A stretch of 64,000 bases of DNA from Paenibacillus_AQ nitricinens. Lineage in GTDB: Bacteria; Bacillota; Bacilli; Paenibacillales; Paenibacillaceae. The notes below the pieces were generated by a model. It worked only from the letters and a program-made list of their open reading frames with translations, ran no database searches and had not been told where the DNA came from. A program made the translations under genes and the position numbers. Shown piece by piece: positions 42,959-55,022 of this stretch (within the stretch, counting starts at the first letter, position 1; every line of letters begins with the position of its first letter). The stretch covers positions 6,138,001-6,202,000 of the forward strand of contig NZ_CP183948.1 in assembly GCF_052056485.1 (NCBI RefSeq), written 5' to 3'.

Positions 42959-45427
42959 TTATTCGGATTCTACTTCTTTTTCAAGCAATGGCGCTACAGG
43001 AGCATCCACTTTATTCACTACAAGTTCTCCGCCAACTTCATCAATGTTGAGCGAATCACCCTTTTGGATATTTCCTCGGAGCAATTCCTCGGAAAGACGG
43101 TCTTCAATATGCTTCTGAATCGCACGACGCAATGGACGTGCACCAAAGGCTGGGTCGTAGCCTTCCTTAGCCAGGAAAGCCTTCGCCGCATCCGTGAGTA
43201 CGAAATCAACATCATATTCACGCAGTCGCTTGCGCAGCTCATCAGACATCAACGTAACGATTTCAGCAATATGCTTCTCATCAAGGGAGTGGAAGACGAT
43301 GATTTCGTCAATCCGGTTCAAGAACTCTGGACGGAAGCTCTTCTTCAGCTCTTCCATAACCTTGCCCTTCATATTACCGTATTCTGCTCCAGCATCTTGC
43401 ACAGCTGTGAATCCAAGTGTCGAATTCTTCTTGATCGCTTGTGCGCCCACGTTAGAAGTCAGAATAATTAATGTATTACGGAAATCGACTACCCGTCCTT
43501 TAGAGTCAGTTAATCGACCATCTTCAAGTACTTGCAGCAAAATGTTGAATACTTCTGGGTGCGCTTTTTCAATTTCATCAAGCAGCACTACAGAATAAGG
43601 TTTACGGCGTACCTTCTCGGTTAATTGGCCGCCTTCTTCATAGCCAACATATCCAGGAGGAGCTCCGACTAAGCGGGACGTGGAGTGCTTCTCCATGTAT
43701 TCCGACATATCAATACGGATGACCGCATTCTCATCGCCGAACATGGCTTCAGCCAATGCACGAGCCAACTCAGTTTTACCTACACCTGTAGGACCGAGGA
43801 AGATAAAGGAACCCATTGGGCGTTTCGGATCTTTAAGACCCGCACGCGCACGGCGCAGTGCCCGGCTAACTGCCTTAACAGCTTCGTCCTGACCGATCAC
43901 TCGTTCATGCAGTAAAGCCTCCATGTTAAGTAGACGGTCGGTCTCCTCTTCCTTCAGCTTGCTTACAGGTATACCCGTCCAGCTAGCTACAACCTGTGCA
44001 ATGTCTTCAGGTGTAACCTCTGAATCCGTGCGACCCTGTTTTTCTTTCCATTGATTCTTTGTCGTATCGAGTTCTTCACGGATTTTTTGCTCTGTATCAC
44101 GCAAGGCCGCCGCTTTTTCAAACTCTTGACTCTGCACTGCGGAATCCTTCTCCTTGCGGATATCATCCAAGCGCATTTCAAGTTCCTTCAGATTTGGCGG
44201 GATGGTGTAAGAATGAAGCCTTACTTTAGATCCTGCTTCATCGATAAGGTCAATCGCTTTATCTGGCAAGAAACGGTCCGGGATGTAACGGTCGGACAAC
44301 TTCACTGCTTCCACAATAGCTTCATCCGTAATCTTCACACGGTGATGCGCTTCATAACGATCGCGAAGTCCGAAAAGAATTTGGACCGCTTCCTCAGGAG
44401 ACGGCTGATCCACCGTGATCGGTTGGAAACGTCGCTCGAGTGCTGCATCTTTTTCAATATATTTACGATATTCGTCAAGCGTAGTCGCACCAATGCACTG
44501 AAGTTCTCCACGGGCTAACGCCGGTTTCAGAATGTTAGATGCGTCAATGGCTCCTTCCGCGCCACCAGCACCGATTAGCGTATGAAGCTCATCGATAAAG
44601 AGCACGATATTACCTGCTTGGCGAATCTCATCCATAATTTTCTTGAGGCGGTCTTCAAACTCACCGCGATATTTTGTTCCAGCCACTACTGAGCCCATGT
44701 CGAGCGTCATGACGCGTTTGTCGCGAAGTGTTTCTGGGATTTCATTATTGATAATCTTTTGTGCAAGTCCTTCAGCGATAGCTGTTTTACCAACACCAGG
44801 TTCACCGATCAGTACCGGGTTATTCTTAGTCCGGCGACTCAGTACCTGAATAACACGTTCAATTTCCTTACTACGGCCGATAACTGGGTCTAGATTGCCT
44901 TCCTTAGCATAAGCGGTCAAATCGCGCGCAAGACCATCTAGGGTCGGTGTGCTGACGTTAGCCGGAGTCCCGCTATGACTAGAGGCAGCCTCGCTGCTTC
45001 CCAGGAGCTGAAGCACTTGTTGACGAGCTTTGTTCAAGCTGATGCCGAGGTTATTAAGCACACGAGCCGCGACACCTTCCCCTTCACGGATAAGTCCAAG
45101 CAAAATATGCTCAGTGCCAACATACGTATGACCCAATTTGCGGGCTTCGTCCATCGACAGCTCAATCACTTTTTTAGCGCGAGGAGTATAAGCAATGTTC
45201 GTAGGCTGTTCTTGACCTCTGCCAATCAATGTCTCCACTTCGTCCTGGATTTTTTCAAGACCTAGCCCTAAAGCTATTAATGCCTTAGCAGCAATGCCGT
45301 CTCCTTCACGAATAAGTCCGAGCAAAATATGTTCTGTACCAATATTGTTGTGTCCTAAACGAACAGCTTCTTCCTGCGCCAGCGCTAGCACTTTTTGTGC
45401 GCGTTCCGTAAATCTTCCAAACATCAT
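42959..45427 (-). CDS. clpC: ATP-dependent Clp protease ATPase subunit ClpC
   Basis: AAA+ unfoldase that feeds ClpP and, with McsB, degrades arginine-phosphorylated proteins. The 822-residue protein has the double Clp N-domain (FTERAQKVLALAQEEAVRLG), Walker A of D1 GEPGVGKTA near 213, the middle UVR-containing domain (QSQEFEKAAALRDTE), Walker A of D2 GPTGVGKTE near 550 and the ClpP-contact loop region after it. Two adjacent ATG codons are possible starts. Last gene of the CtsR operon. Confidence 0.97.
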   Translation of the reverse strand: MMFGRFTERAQKVLALAQEEAVRLGHNNIGTEHILLGLIREGDGIAAKALIALGLGLEKIQDEVETLIGRGQEQPTNIAYTPRAKKVIELSMDEARKLGHTYVGTEHILLGLIREGEGVAARVLNNLGISLNKARQQVLQLLGSSEAASSHSGTPANVSTPTLDGLARDLTAYAKEGNLDPVIGRSKEIERVIQVLSRRTKNNPVLIGEPGVGKTAIAEGLAQKIINNEIPETLRDKRVMTLDMGSVVAGTKYRGEFEDRLKKIMDEIRQAGNIVLFIDELHTLIGAGGAEGAIDASNILKPALARGELQCIGATTLDEYRKYIEKDAALERRFQPITVDQPSPEEAVQILFGLRDRYEAHHRVKITDEAIVEAVKLSDRYIPDRFLPDKAIDLIDEAGSKVRLHSYTIPPNLKELEMRLDDIRKEKDSAVQSQEFEKAAALRDTEQKIREELDTTKNQWKEKQGRTDSEVTPEDIAQVVASWTGIPVSKLKEEETDRLLNMEALLHERVIGQDEAVKAVSRALRRARAGLKDPKRPMGSFIFLGPTGVGKTELARALAEAMFGDENAVIRIDMSEYMEKHSTSRLVGAPPGYVGYEEGGQLTEKVRRKPYSVVLLDEIEKAHPEVFNILLQVLEDGRLTDSKGRVVDFRNTLIILTSNVGAQAIKKNSTLGFTAVQDAGAEYGNMKGKVMEELKKSFRPEFLNRIDEIIVFHSLDEKHIAEIVTLMSDELRKRLREYDVDFVLTDAAKAFLAKEGYDPAFGARPLRRAIQKHIEDRLSEELLRGNIQKGDSLNIDEVGGELVVNKVDAPVAPLLEKEVESE

Positions 45428-45462
45428 ATCTCCTGCACCTCCATGAATAGTAAATATCTATA

Positions 45463-46527
45463 TTAATGTTGTGTTCCCAATGTCTCTCGGAGCAGTTTTG
45501 CCCGATACATATCTCGTTCAGTGGCGTTCAGCTCATCGCCGAACATCTTCTGCAGAAATCCTGGCTGTGTCTTAACGTTAAGTTCATTAAGCACTGAAAT
45601 CGAAAGGCCTTCCAGAATGCCAAGGTCAACTCCAAGTCTCACATCAGACAGGCGTTGAGCAGATTCTTTAAGCTCCATAAGAGCTGCATAACATAAGATT
45701 CCGTAAGAACGCTTCACTCGGTCTGTTATTCTCAACGCGGAATCAACAAGCAACCGTTCACGTGCATTTCGCTCATGCTCTATAATCTGGGTAACTACAC
45801 TGTGAAGGTTCTCTATAATTTCACTTTCCGTTTGACCGAGAGTGATCTGATTAGAAATTTGAAAGATGTTCCCTACTGCTTCGCTACCCTCACCGTAAAT
45901 TCCTCTTACAGTCAATCCCACTTGGTTTACTGCAGACAATATGCGGTTGATCTGATGAGTCATTACAAGCGCTGGCAGATGCAGCATTACCGAGGCACGA
46001 AGCCCAGTACCCACATTGGTGGGGCAACTAGTCAAATATCCTCTTTTATCATCAAAAGCGTAATTGACAGCTGCCTCGAATATATCATCAATCGCCGTCG
46101 CACGTTCCCATGCTTCTCTGACCTGAAGACCAGGAAACAGACATTGAATTCGCAGATGGTCCTCTTCGTTAATCATGATGCTGACCGACTCATCTTCATT
46201 TAATAAGACAGCCGCACTGCGCGAATCATTAGCCAAGTTAGGACTGATTAGATGCTTCTCAACCAGTACCTTTTTGTCCAGTTCATTCACTTCATCAAGC
46301 TTTAGGAGTTGAAAAGATCCGAAATCTGCAGCTGCTTCCTCATGAAACACAGGAGCCAGTAGCTCTAATACTTCTTCCGATTGCTCTAAGGAAGCCAGCA
46401 TTGGGAACGGAAGATGCTCTAGATTACGGGCAATACGCATACGACTGCTAATTACAATCTCGGAGTGACTACCTCCAGAACGCATCCAATCACTAAGCGC
46501 TTGTTCAGTAAATCGGAGACTTGACAT
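45463..46527 (-). CDS. mcsB: Protein arginine kinase McsB
   Basis: Phosphoguanidino transferase that phosphorylates arginine on aberrant proteins and on CtsR, marking them for ClpC. The 354-residue protein shows the ATP:guanido fold: VISSRMRIARNLEHLPFP, then the nucleotide-binding YLTSCPTNVGTGLRASV with the signature Cys. Ribosome site GGGGGG. Activated by McsA, the gene upstream. Confidence 0.96.
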   Translation of the reverse strand: MSSLRFTEQALSDWMRSGGSHSEIVISSRMRIARNLEHLPFPMLASLEQSEEVLELLAPVFHEEAAADFGSFQLLKLDEVNELDKKVLVEKHLISPNLANDSRSAAVLLNEDESVSIMINEEDHLRIQCLFPGLQVREAWERATAIDDIFEAAVNYAFDDKRGYLTSCPTNVGTGLRASVMLHLPALVMTHQINRILSAVNQVGLTVRGIYGEGSEAVGNIFQISNQITLGQTESEIIENLHSVVTQIIEHERNARERLLVDSALRITDRVKRSYGILCYAALMELKESAQRLSDVRLGVDLGILEGLSISVLNELNVKTQPGFLQKMFGDELNATERDMYRAKLLRETLGTQH

Positions 46528-46555
46528 GTCATATCCCCCCTATATATCAAAGACT

Positions 46556-47080
46556 TTACTCTTGTGCTATTTCTTTTTCAAGTTTACGAATCTGATCTCG
46601 CAGCTCCGCTGCTTTCTCGAATTCCTCTTGTGTAATACTTTGCTGTAATTCCTGCTTGAGTTCATCTATTTGGCGTCTAAATACAATCTGAGCTCCTGCA
46701 CGTTTCGGAATCTTACCTACATGTGAAGTACTGCCATGCACTCGCTTAAAAAGCGGGTCCAGTGCACTGTTAAAATACTCATAACAGGAGCTACAGCCAA
46801 AACGGCCTAATTTGCTAAACTGGGAGTACGTCATCCCACAATTCTCACACTGCAGACTCTGCGTAGTCTTCGTTGCAGCCGACTTCTCCTTGCCGGCACC
46901 TTCAAGATCAAGCAGACCTGAGAGCAGACTGTGGATAGAGAATCCTCCAGCCGTTCCGGGAATGAGTTCACCCTTCTCCCGTGCACAGCTCTCGCAGATA
47001 TGAAACTCTGTCTTCTCTCCATTCACGATCTTAGTGAAGTGGAGTGTTGCCGGCTTGACGCCACATTCCTGGCATTGCAT
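46556..47080 (-). CDS. mcsA: McsA, activator of McsB
   Basis: Zinc-binding partner of McsB (174 residues). MQCQECGVKPATLHF and HICESCAREKG supply the first two CxxC pairs, CENCGMTY and GCSSCY the next two; the C-terminal UVR motif reads EEFEKAAELRDQIRKLEKEI. The frame is open ten codons further, but ATG 47080 with GGAGGGG is the start. Second gene of the ctsR operon. Confidence 0.95.
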   Translation of the reverse strand: MQCQECGVKPATLHFTKIVNGEKTEFHICESCAREKGELIPGTAGGFSIHSLLSGLLDLEGAGKEKSAATKTTQSLQCENCGMTYSQFSKLGRFGCSSCYEYFNSALDPLFKRVHGSTSHVGKIPKRAGAQIVFRRQIDELKQELQQSITQEEFEKAAELRDQIRKLEKEIAQE

Positions 47081-47110
47081 AAGCGAAAGCCCCTCCCTTA
47101 TGGTTGACAA

Positions 47111-47575
47111 TTATTTGCCTAACAAAGAGATTAACATCGCCTTCATAATCTTGGCACGAATCTCATCCCGGTATGGAATCTTAACCGTTAGGCATTCCCG
47201 AGAAACAGCAGCGCGCATAAGGCACGCTTCACGCTTACTTAGAAAACCAGCTTCCTCCAGCTGATAAATCAGCCCTTCAGCAGCGTTCTGATCAATCCCG
47301 CCACCTATAGTATGGTTTAAATGGGCATGCAGTGCCACGTTTGGTGGTAATTCAAAACGTTGAATACGAATATATCCCCCGCCACCCCGCTTACTTTCCA
47401 CCACATAACCTTTTTCCAGAGTAAAGCGTGTACTGATGACATAATTGATCTGTGACGGTACGCATGAGAACTGGTCCGCCAGGTCATTTCGCTGGATTTC
47501 CACCGTACCTTCGGGACTTTCATGCAAAATATTCTTCAGATATTGTTCGATAATATCAGAGATATTGCGCATCAC
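47111..47575 (-). CDS. ctsR: Class III stress repressor CtsR
   Basis: Dimeric winged-helix repressor of clp genes. The 154-residue protein has the DNA-binding domain with ADQFSCVPSQINYVISTRF and the glycine-rich wing KRGGGGYIRI, which inserts in the operator groove and acts as thermosensor, followed by the C-terminal four-helix dimer domain. It heads ctsR-mcsA-mcsB-clpC and should repress itself through the operator at 47716-47732. Confidence 0.96.
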   Translation of the reverse strand: MMRNISDIIEQYLKNILHESPEGTVEIQRNDLADQFSCVPSQINYVISTRFTLEKGYVVESKRGGGGYIRIQRFELPPNVALHAHLNHTIGGGIDQNAAEGLIYQLEEAGFLSKREACLMRAAVSRECLTVKIPYRDEIRAKIMKAMLISLLGK

Positions 47576-47659
47576 TCATCCTCCAGTGCTTGAATCTTTA
47601 TAATACCAATTGCAACTTGTATTCATAATGACAATGGTCTTTAATTGAACTTAAACATT

Positions 47660-47668
47660 TGTGGATAA
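47660..47668 (-). promoter_or_regulatory. Single perfect DnaA box in the ctsR leader
   Basis: TTATCCACA on the minus strand, about 85 nt ahead of the ctsR start. It could be chance, but the large DnaA-box cluster is only about 1.6 kb away. Confidence 0.4.
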
Positions 47669-47709
47669 TCCCACGCGTTCAAAGGATCGGATCGCTGTCA
47701 TTAAGCTTC

Positions 47710-47732
47710 GTTGACTTTGACTTTCTTTGACT
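47710..47732 (-). promoter_or_regulatory. CtsR operator (tandem heptads)
   Basis: On the minus strand AGTCAAA-GAA-AGTCAAA (47716-47732) matches the CtsR heptad repeat, with a further partial heptad AGTCAAC overlapping at 47710-47716. It lies right downstream of the -10 box, over the expected start of transcription. Confidence 0.92.
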
Positions 47733-47739
47733 TTTTAAT

Positions 47740-47767
47740 ATTATAACATATTCTGTGCTAATTCCAA
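47740..47767 (-). promoter_or_regulatory. SigmaA promoter of the ctsR operon
   Basis: TTGGAA at 47762-47767, 16 bp, TATAAT at 47740-47745, next to the CtsR operator. Confidence 0.75.
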
Positions 47768-47810
47768 GTGGATTCTCTTATTTTTCACTTTTTTCAGCGA
47801 ATGTATTCGG

Positions 47811-47848
47811 AAATAAAGAACTCTCCCAACTTCTTTCGAAGGGGAGAG
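47811..47848 (-). terminator. Terminator downstream of the Eis-like gene
   Basis: CTCTCCCC and GGGAGAG pair around an inner loop on the minus strand, followed by TTCTTTATTT. It comes after repeat copy B, so the Eis-like transcript would include the repeat. Confidence 0.65.
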
Positions 47849-47861
47849 CCTAATTTTTGTC

Positions 47862-47960
47862 AAGAATAAACGTCTTCGTTGTCCTTATTAGGACGATAAG
47901 CGTTTATGCGAGAAATATAACGATAATGTATAGCGTTGAACTTATGCTTTCTTATATTTT
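47862..47960. repeat. Two-hairpin intergenic repeat, copy B
   Basis: Same element as at 26272-26370 and 58818-58918. Here the outer arms pair as ATAAACG/CGTTTAT around GTCCTTATTAGGAC, and the right hairpin uses AAATATAA/TTATATTT. Its right edge meets the stop codon of the Eis-like gene. Confidence 0.8.
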
Positions 47961-49131
47961 AAAAATGATCAAATAAAGCTGTCTGTGCTTGTGGAATAAT
48001 TTCTTCAAACCATTCCACTGCTGCTGCGTGGCCAGAGACACTTCCATAACGAGCCATCTCTGTTGGTCGTTTGTATCCAAGCATCAAGGCCGTCAATGTG
48101 CCTATATCACAGTTTAAGTCTGCTTCCGCCCGTTCCCCTTCCACTCGTGTCAAAGTAGCCGATCCCTCATTAGAGATGTTCCATGCCCACAATCCATCAT
48201 TCCAAGGTGCATACTTATCTTCGATATATATAAGCTGCTTCTTTTGACTACTGTTTCCTCTGAAGGCGTATGTTTCAATGAATGACTTGACATTAACAAT
48301 CCGCCCCATAAAATAAGGATAATTCTCTTGTTCTATACGTGGATCTGGCAGCAAGAAAGGTAACATGTCATCCGAAGGCACCAGCTTTAAGGATGCACCG
48401 GTCACCATCGAATCATGGTTCGCAAGAAATGTCCACAGCCCCTGCCGAGCTTGTTCATTCAAAAAAACAAATTCATCAATGACCAGTTCTCTGTTCTCTA
48501 TCTTATACAGCACATATCCCTCTGGTTCACCACTCTTGGAGTAAAATACTGCACTCTTTCCTTCATCTTCTAGAACAGAGTTCTCCCACCAGTCCAAATC
48601 GCGCTTAAGTGTCCCGTTATAACTAACAGCGAATCGATTGTATAGGCTATCCAATACTTCGATATCTTTGATGTCCCGTTTAACCTTGCCCTCAACTTCA
48701 ACCTTTTTGGGAAACTTCGCTACTGGAATAGAGTATTTCTTATATTCACAATAAACCTCCCAGCCAAATTTACGATAAAACGGAATCAGGAACGGGTGTA
48801 GAAAAGAGAGCGTTTGACCTGCCTCATTCATCGTATGCAGCGCATGAGACAAAAGATTTGCCACATGCCCTTGTCTGCGGTTCTCTGGCCATGTAGCTAC
48901 TCCTGCTATACCACCCATAGGTACCACTCTGCCCTGTATGTAGACTTGGAGAGGAATAATCGTCAATTTAGCTTCCAATGTTCCATCCTCAAAAGCACCC
49001 CATACCTGTTCAGCCTTGAATCTTTCCTTTGCACTTGCCCTTTTTTCACTAGGAAGCTTGTACTGAAAAGCATATTCTGACAAGTTCATGCTCGCATCAA
49101 ATTCTTCTGAACGTAACTGTCTTATTACCAC
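47959..49131 (-). CDS. Eis-like GNAT-family N-acetyltransferase
   Basis: A 390-residue protein with the Eis family layout: an N-terminal GNAT domain with the acetyl-CoA loop ATWPENRRQGHVANLL near 78-93, a second degenerate GNAT domain, and a C-terminal SCP2-like domain (LTALMLGYKRP, ending in a Phe-terminal DHF). Mycobacterial Eis acetylates aminoglycosides and proteins; the substrate here is unknown. It starts with GTG after GAGGTGAG and is a single-gene unit between the rRNA operon and ctsR. The stop codon abuts repeat copy B. Confidence 0.85.
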   Translation of the reverse strand: MVIRQLRSEEFDASMNLSEYAFQYKLPSEKRASAKERFKAEQVWGAFEDGTLEAKLTIIPLQVYIQGRVVPMGGIAGVATWPENRRQGHVANLLSHALHTMNEAGQTLSFLHPFLIPFYRKFGWEVYCEYKKYSIPVAKFPKKVEVEGKVKRDIKDIEVLDSLYNRFAVSYNGTLKRDLDWWENSVLEDEGKSAVFYSKSGEPEGYVLYKIENRELVIDEFVFLNEQARQGLWTFLANHDSMVTGASLKLVPSDDMLPFLLPDPRIEQENYPYFMGRIVNVKSFIETYAFRGNSSQKKQLIYIEDKYAPWNDGLWAWNISNEGSATLTRVEGERAEADLNCDIGTLTALMLGYKRPTEMARYGSVSGHAAAVEWFEEIIPQAQTALFDHF

Positions 49132-49158
49132 AAACTCACCTCATCCTTTATAAAATTA

Positions 49159-49188
49159 CTTTTAGGATAAGTATAACAAGAGCGTCAA
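49159..49188 (-). promoter_or_regulatory. Possible promoter of the Eis-like gene
   Basis: TTGACG at 49183-49188, 18 bp, TAAAAG at 49159-49164, just beside the DnaA-box cluster. Confidence 0.45.
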
Positions 49189-49230
49189 TTGTGCGCTAAT
49201 CTATTGCATTATTTATAACTTTATTTTCAG

Positions 49231-49496
49231 TTATCCACAGCTCTATGCAGGTTTAAAAATAGTCTTGAAATCTTGTCCTATCCAAGTTAAAATAGTTATC
49301 CACTTATCAATAGCTCTATCCACATAATTCTCGCTATATCCACAGCAACCCGTGTATTACTTAGGTTTTTTGTTGACAGATCCATATAAATATGTATTTA
49401 ATCCACACTATTTAGGGATTATTTTTCTCTCAATCATCTATCCACATGTGCGTAACTTTTCTGCAAATTCAAAAGTTTATCCACAAGTTTTCCACA
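49231..49496 (+). promoter_or_regulatory. Cluster of eight DnaA boxes
   Basis: Two perfect TTATCCACA boxes (49231-49239 and 49477-49485) and six with one mismatch: 49296 (TTATCCACT), 49316 (CTATCCACA), 49336 (ATATCCACA), 49399 (TAATCCACA), 49438 (CTATCCACA), 49488 (TTTTCCACA). All point the same way, in AT-rich DNA of about 266 bp, with start-to-start distances 65, 20, 20, 63, 39, 39 and 11. No gene, dnaA or dnaN is beside it. The likely role is DnaA binding or titration; origin function is not supported. Confidence 0.82.
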
Positions 49497-49510
49497 GTCT
49501 ACAATAAACG

Positions 49511-49542
49511 CAAAAAAGCCACTGTCGATTACTCAACAGTGG
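49511..49542 (-). terminator. Intrinsic terminator of the rRNA operon
   Basis: CCACTGT/ACAGTGG stem with a 10-base loop, followed by TTTTTT on the minus strand, 10 nt after the 5S 3' end. Confidence 0.92.
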
Positions 49543-49551
49543 TCTAATTGT

Positions 49552-49668
49552 GCTTGGCAACGTCCTACTCTCCCAGGACCCTTCGGTCCAAGTACCATCG
49601 GCGCTGGAGGGCTTAACGGTCGTGTTCGGGATGGGTACGCGTGGAACCCCTCCGCTATCGCCACCAAA
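49552..49668 (-). rRNA. rrf: 5S ribosomal RNA
   Basis: About 117 nt on the minus strand from TTTGGTGGCGATAGCGGAG to GTAGGACGTTGCCAAGC, matching Firmicute 5S, including CCGAACACG and CAGCGCCGATGG. It follows 23S after about 128 nt, and no tRNA cluster follows. Confidence 0.96.
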
Positions 49669-49796
49669 CATGCGTCTGTCAAACAGACGCTGTCGCGTGA
49701 AATTTGCTTCATCACAGAAGTGCGAATAAATTCCATAGCGTAATCCAGGCTTGATGCCTGAAAACTGAATCCGAATTGAATTTGCGTTTTAAGTAT

Positions 49797-52723
<2,927 letters not shown>

Positions 52724-52873
52724 TTGATTTTCCCTAAGAAAAATCTCACTAATAACATTTACTTGTTTACACAAGTTGCTAAAAGATGTTCTAAAACGCA
52801 AATTCGTTTCGGTATCCAGTTTTCAAGGATCAAGGTAAAAATATTCTAGACATAACAAATAGATGAAGTTTGT

Positions 52874-52949
52874 TGGTGGAGCCAAGCGGGATCGAACCGC
52901 TGACCTCCTGCTTGCAAGGCAGGCGCTCTCCCAGCTGAGCTATGGCCCC
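52874..52949 (-). tRNA. tRNA-Ala (anticodon UGC)
   Basis: A 76-nt cloverleaf with encoded CCA: acceptor GGGGCCA/TGGCTCC, D-loop AGCTCAGCTGGGAGAGC, anticodon loop CTTGCAA (TGC), and T-arm GGTTCGATCC. It lies in the 16S-23S spacer; the tRNA-Ile often paired with it in Bacillus is absent here. Confidence 0.97.
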
Positions 52950-53047
52950 GCAAATTCCATCAAAACCGAACAAATGGATACGCGTTAAATGATTGTGGAA
53001 GTTTAACTTCCGATTTGAATGTCTTCATTGCAGAAGACGATTCTCCA

Positions 53048-54608
<1,561 letters not shown>

Positions 54609-54753
54609 AGTATTGAAAAGAGCGATATGCTCATTTTGAAACTGACGATTCATTAAATGAATCTTTTTAAAAATTAACGCGTTCCATTTGTTCAGTTTTC
54701 AAAGAACTTGCTCCTAGCATTTCGACATTCAATGTCTCTTGCACAGGAATTTT

Positions 54754-54783
54754 AGTATATCATGTTGTCGTATTTCTTGTCAA
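54754..54783 (-). promoter_or_regulatory. rRNA operon promoter P2
   Basis: Consensus TTGACA at 54778-54783, 18 bp, TATACT at 54754-54759. Downstream, the leader has GTTCTTTGAAAACTGAAC, a boxA-like antitermination sequence common in Bacillales rRNA operons. Confidence 0.85.
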
Positions 54784-54839
54784 CTTATTTTTTCATCGTT
54801 TGTGTTTCATTTGTTCGATGCGTCATAAGCACAAGAGAT

Positions 54840-54868
54840 AATATACCATGCCGTTCTTATGTTTGCAA
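54840..54868 (-). promoter_or_regulatory. rRNA operon promoter P1
   Basis: TTGCAA at 54863-54868, 17 bp, TATATT at 54840-54845, about 85 bp upstream of P2, with an A/T-rich stretch above the -35 that could be an UP element. Confidence 0.75.
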
Positions 54869-54875
54869 GCTTTTT

Positions 54876-54904
54876 TTGAAATAAAAATAATCCACGAATA
54901 AATA
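54876..54904 (+). promoter_or_regulatory. Possible promoter of the MFS transporter gene
   Basis: TTGAAA at 54876-54881, 17 bp, TAAATA at 54899-54904 on the plus strand. It would overlap the upstream (UP) region of the divergent rRNA promoter P1 and leave a leader of about 110 nt. Confidence 0.4.
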
Positions 54905-55022
54905 CTTTCAAACTAACACAAACCAACACAAATTGATTCCAATAATTCATAATCTGTGGCTAAATAGAATCTATCGTAATCCCATATATTAACTTCTAAT
55001 GATACGTACGAAAGGAGTCTAA

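Noticed and set aside
49231..49496. Interpretation of the DnaA-box cluster as the chromosomal origin
   Set aside because: There is no dnaA, dnaN, rpmH or gyrase gene nearby, no clear unwinding element was seen, and all genes around are oriented away from an origin to the right. A titration or regulatory cluster is more likely.
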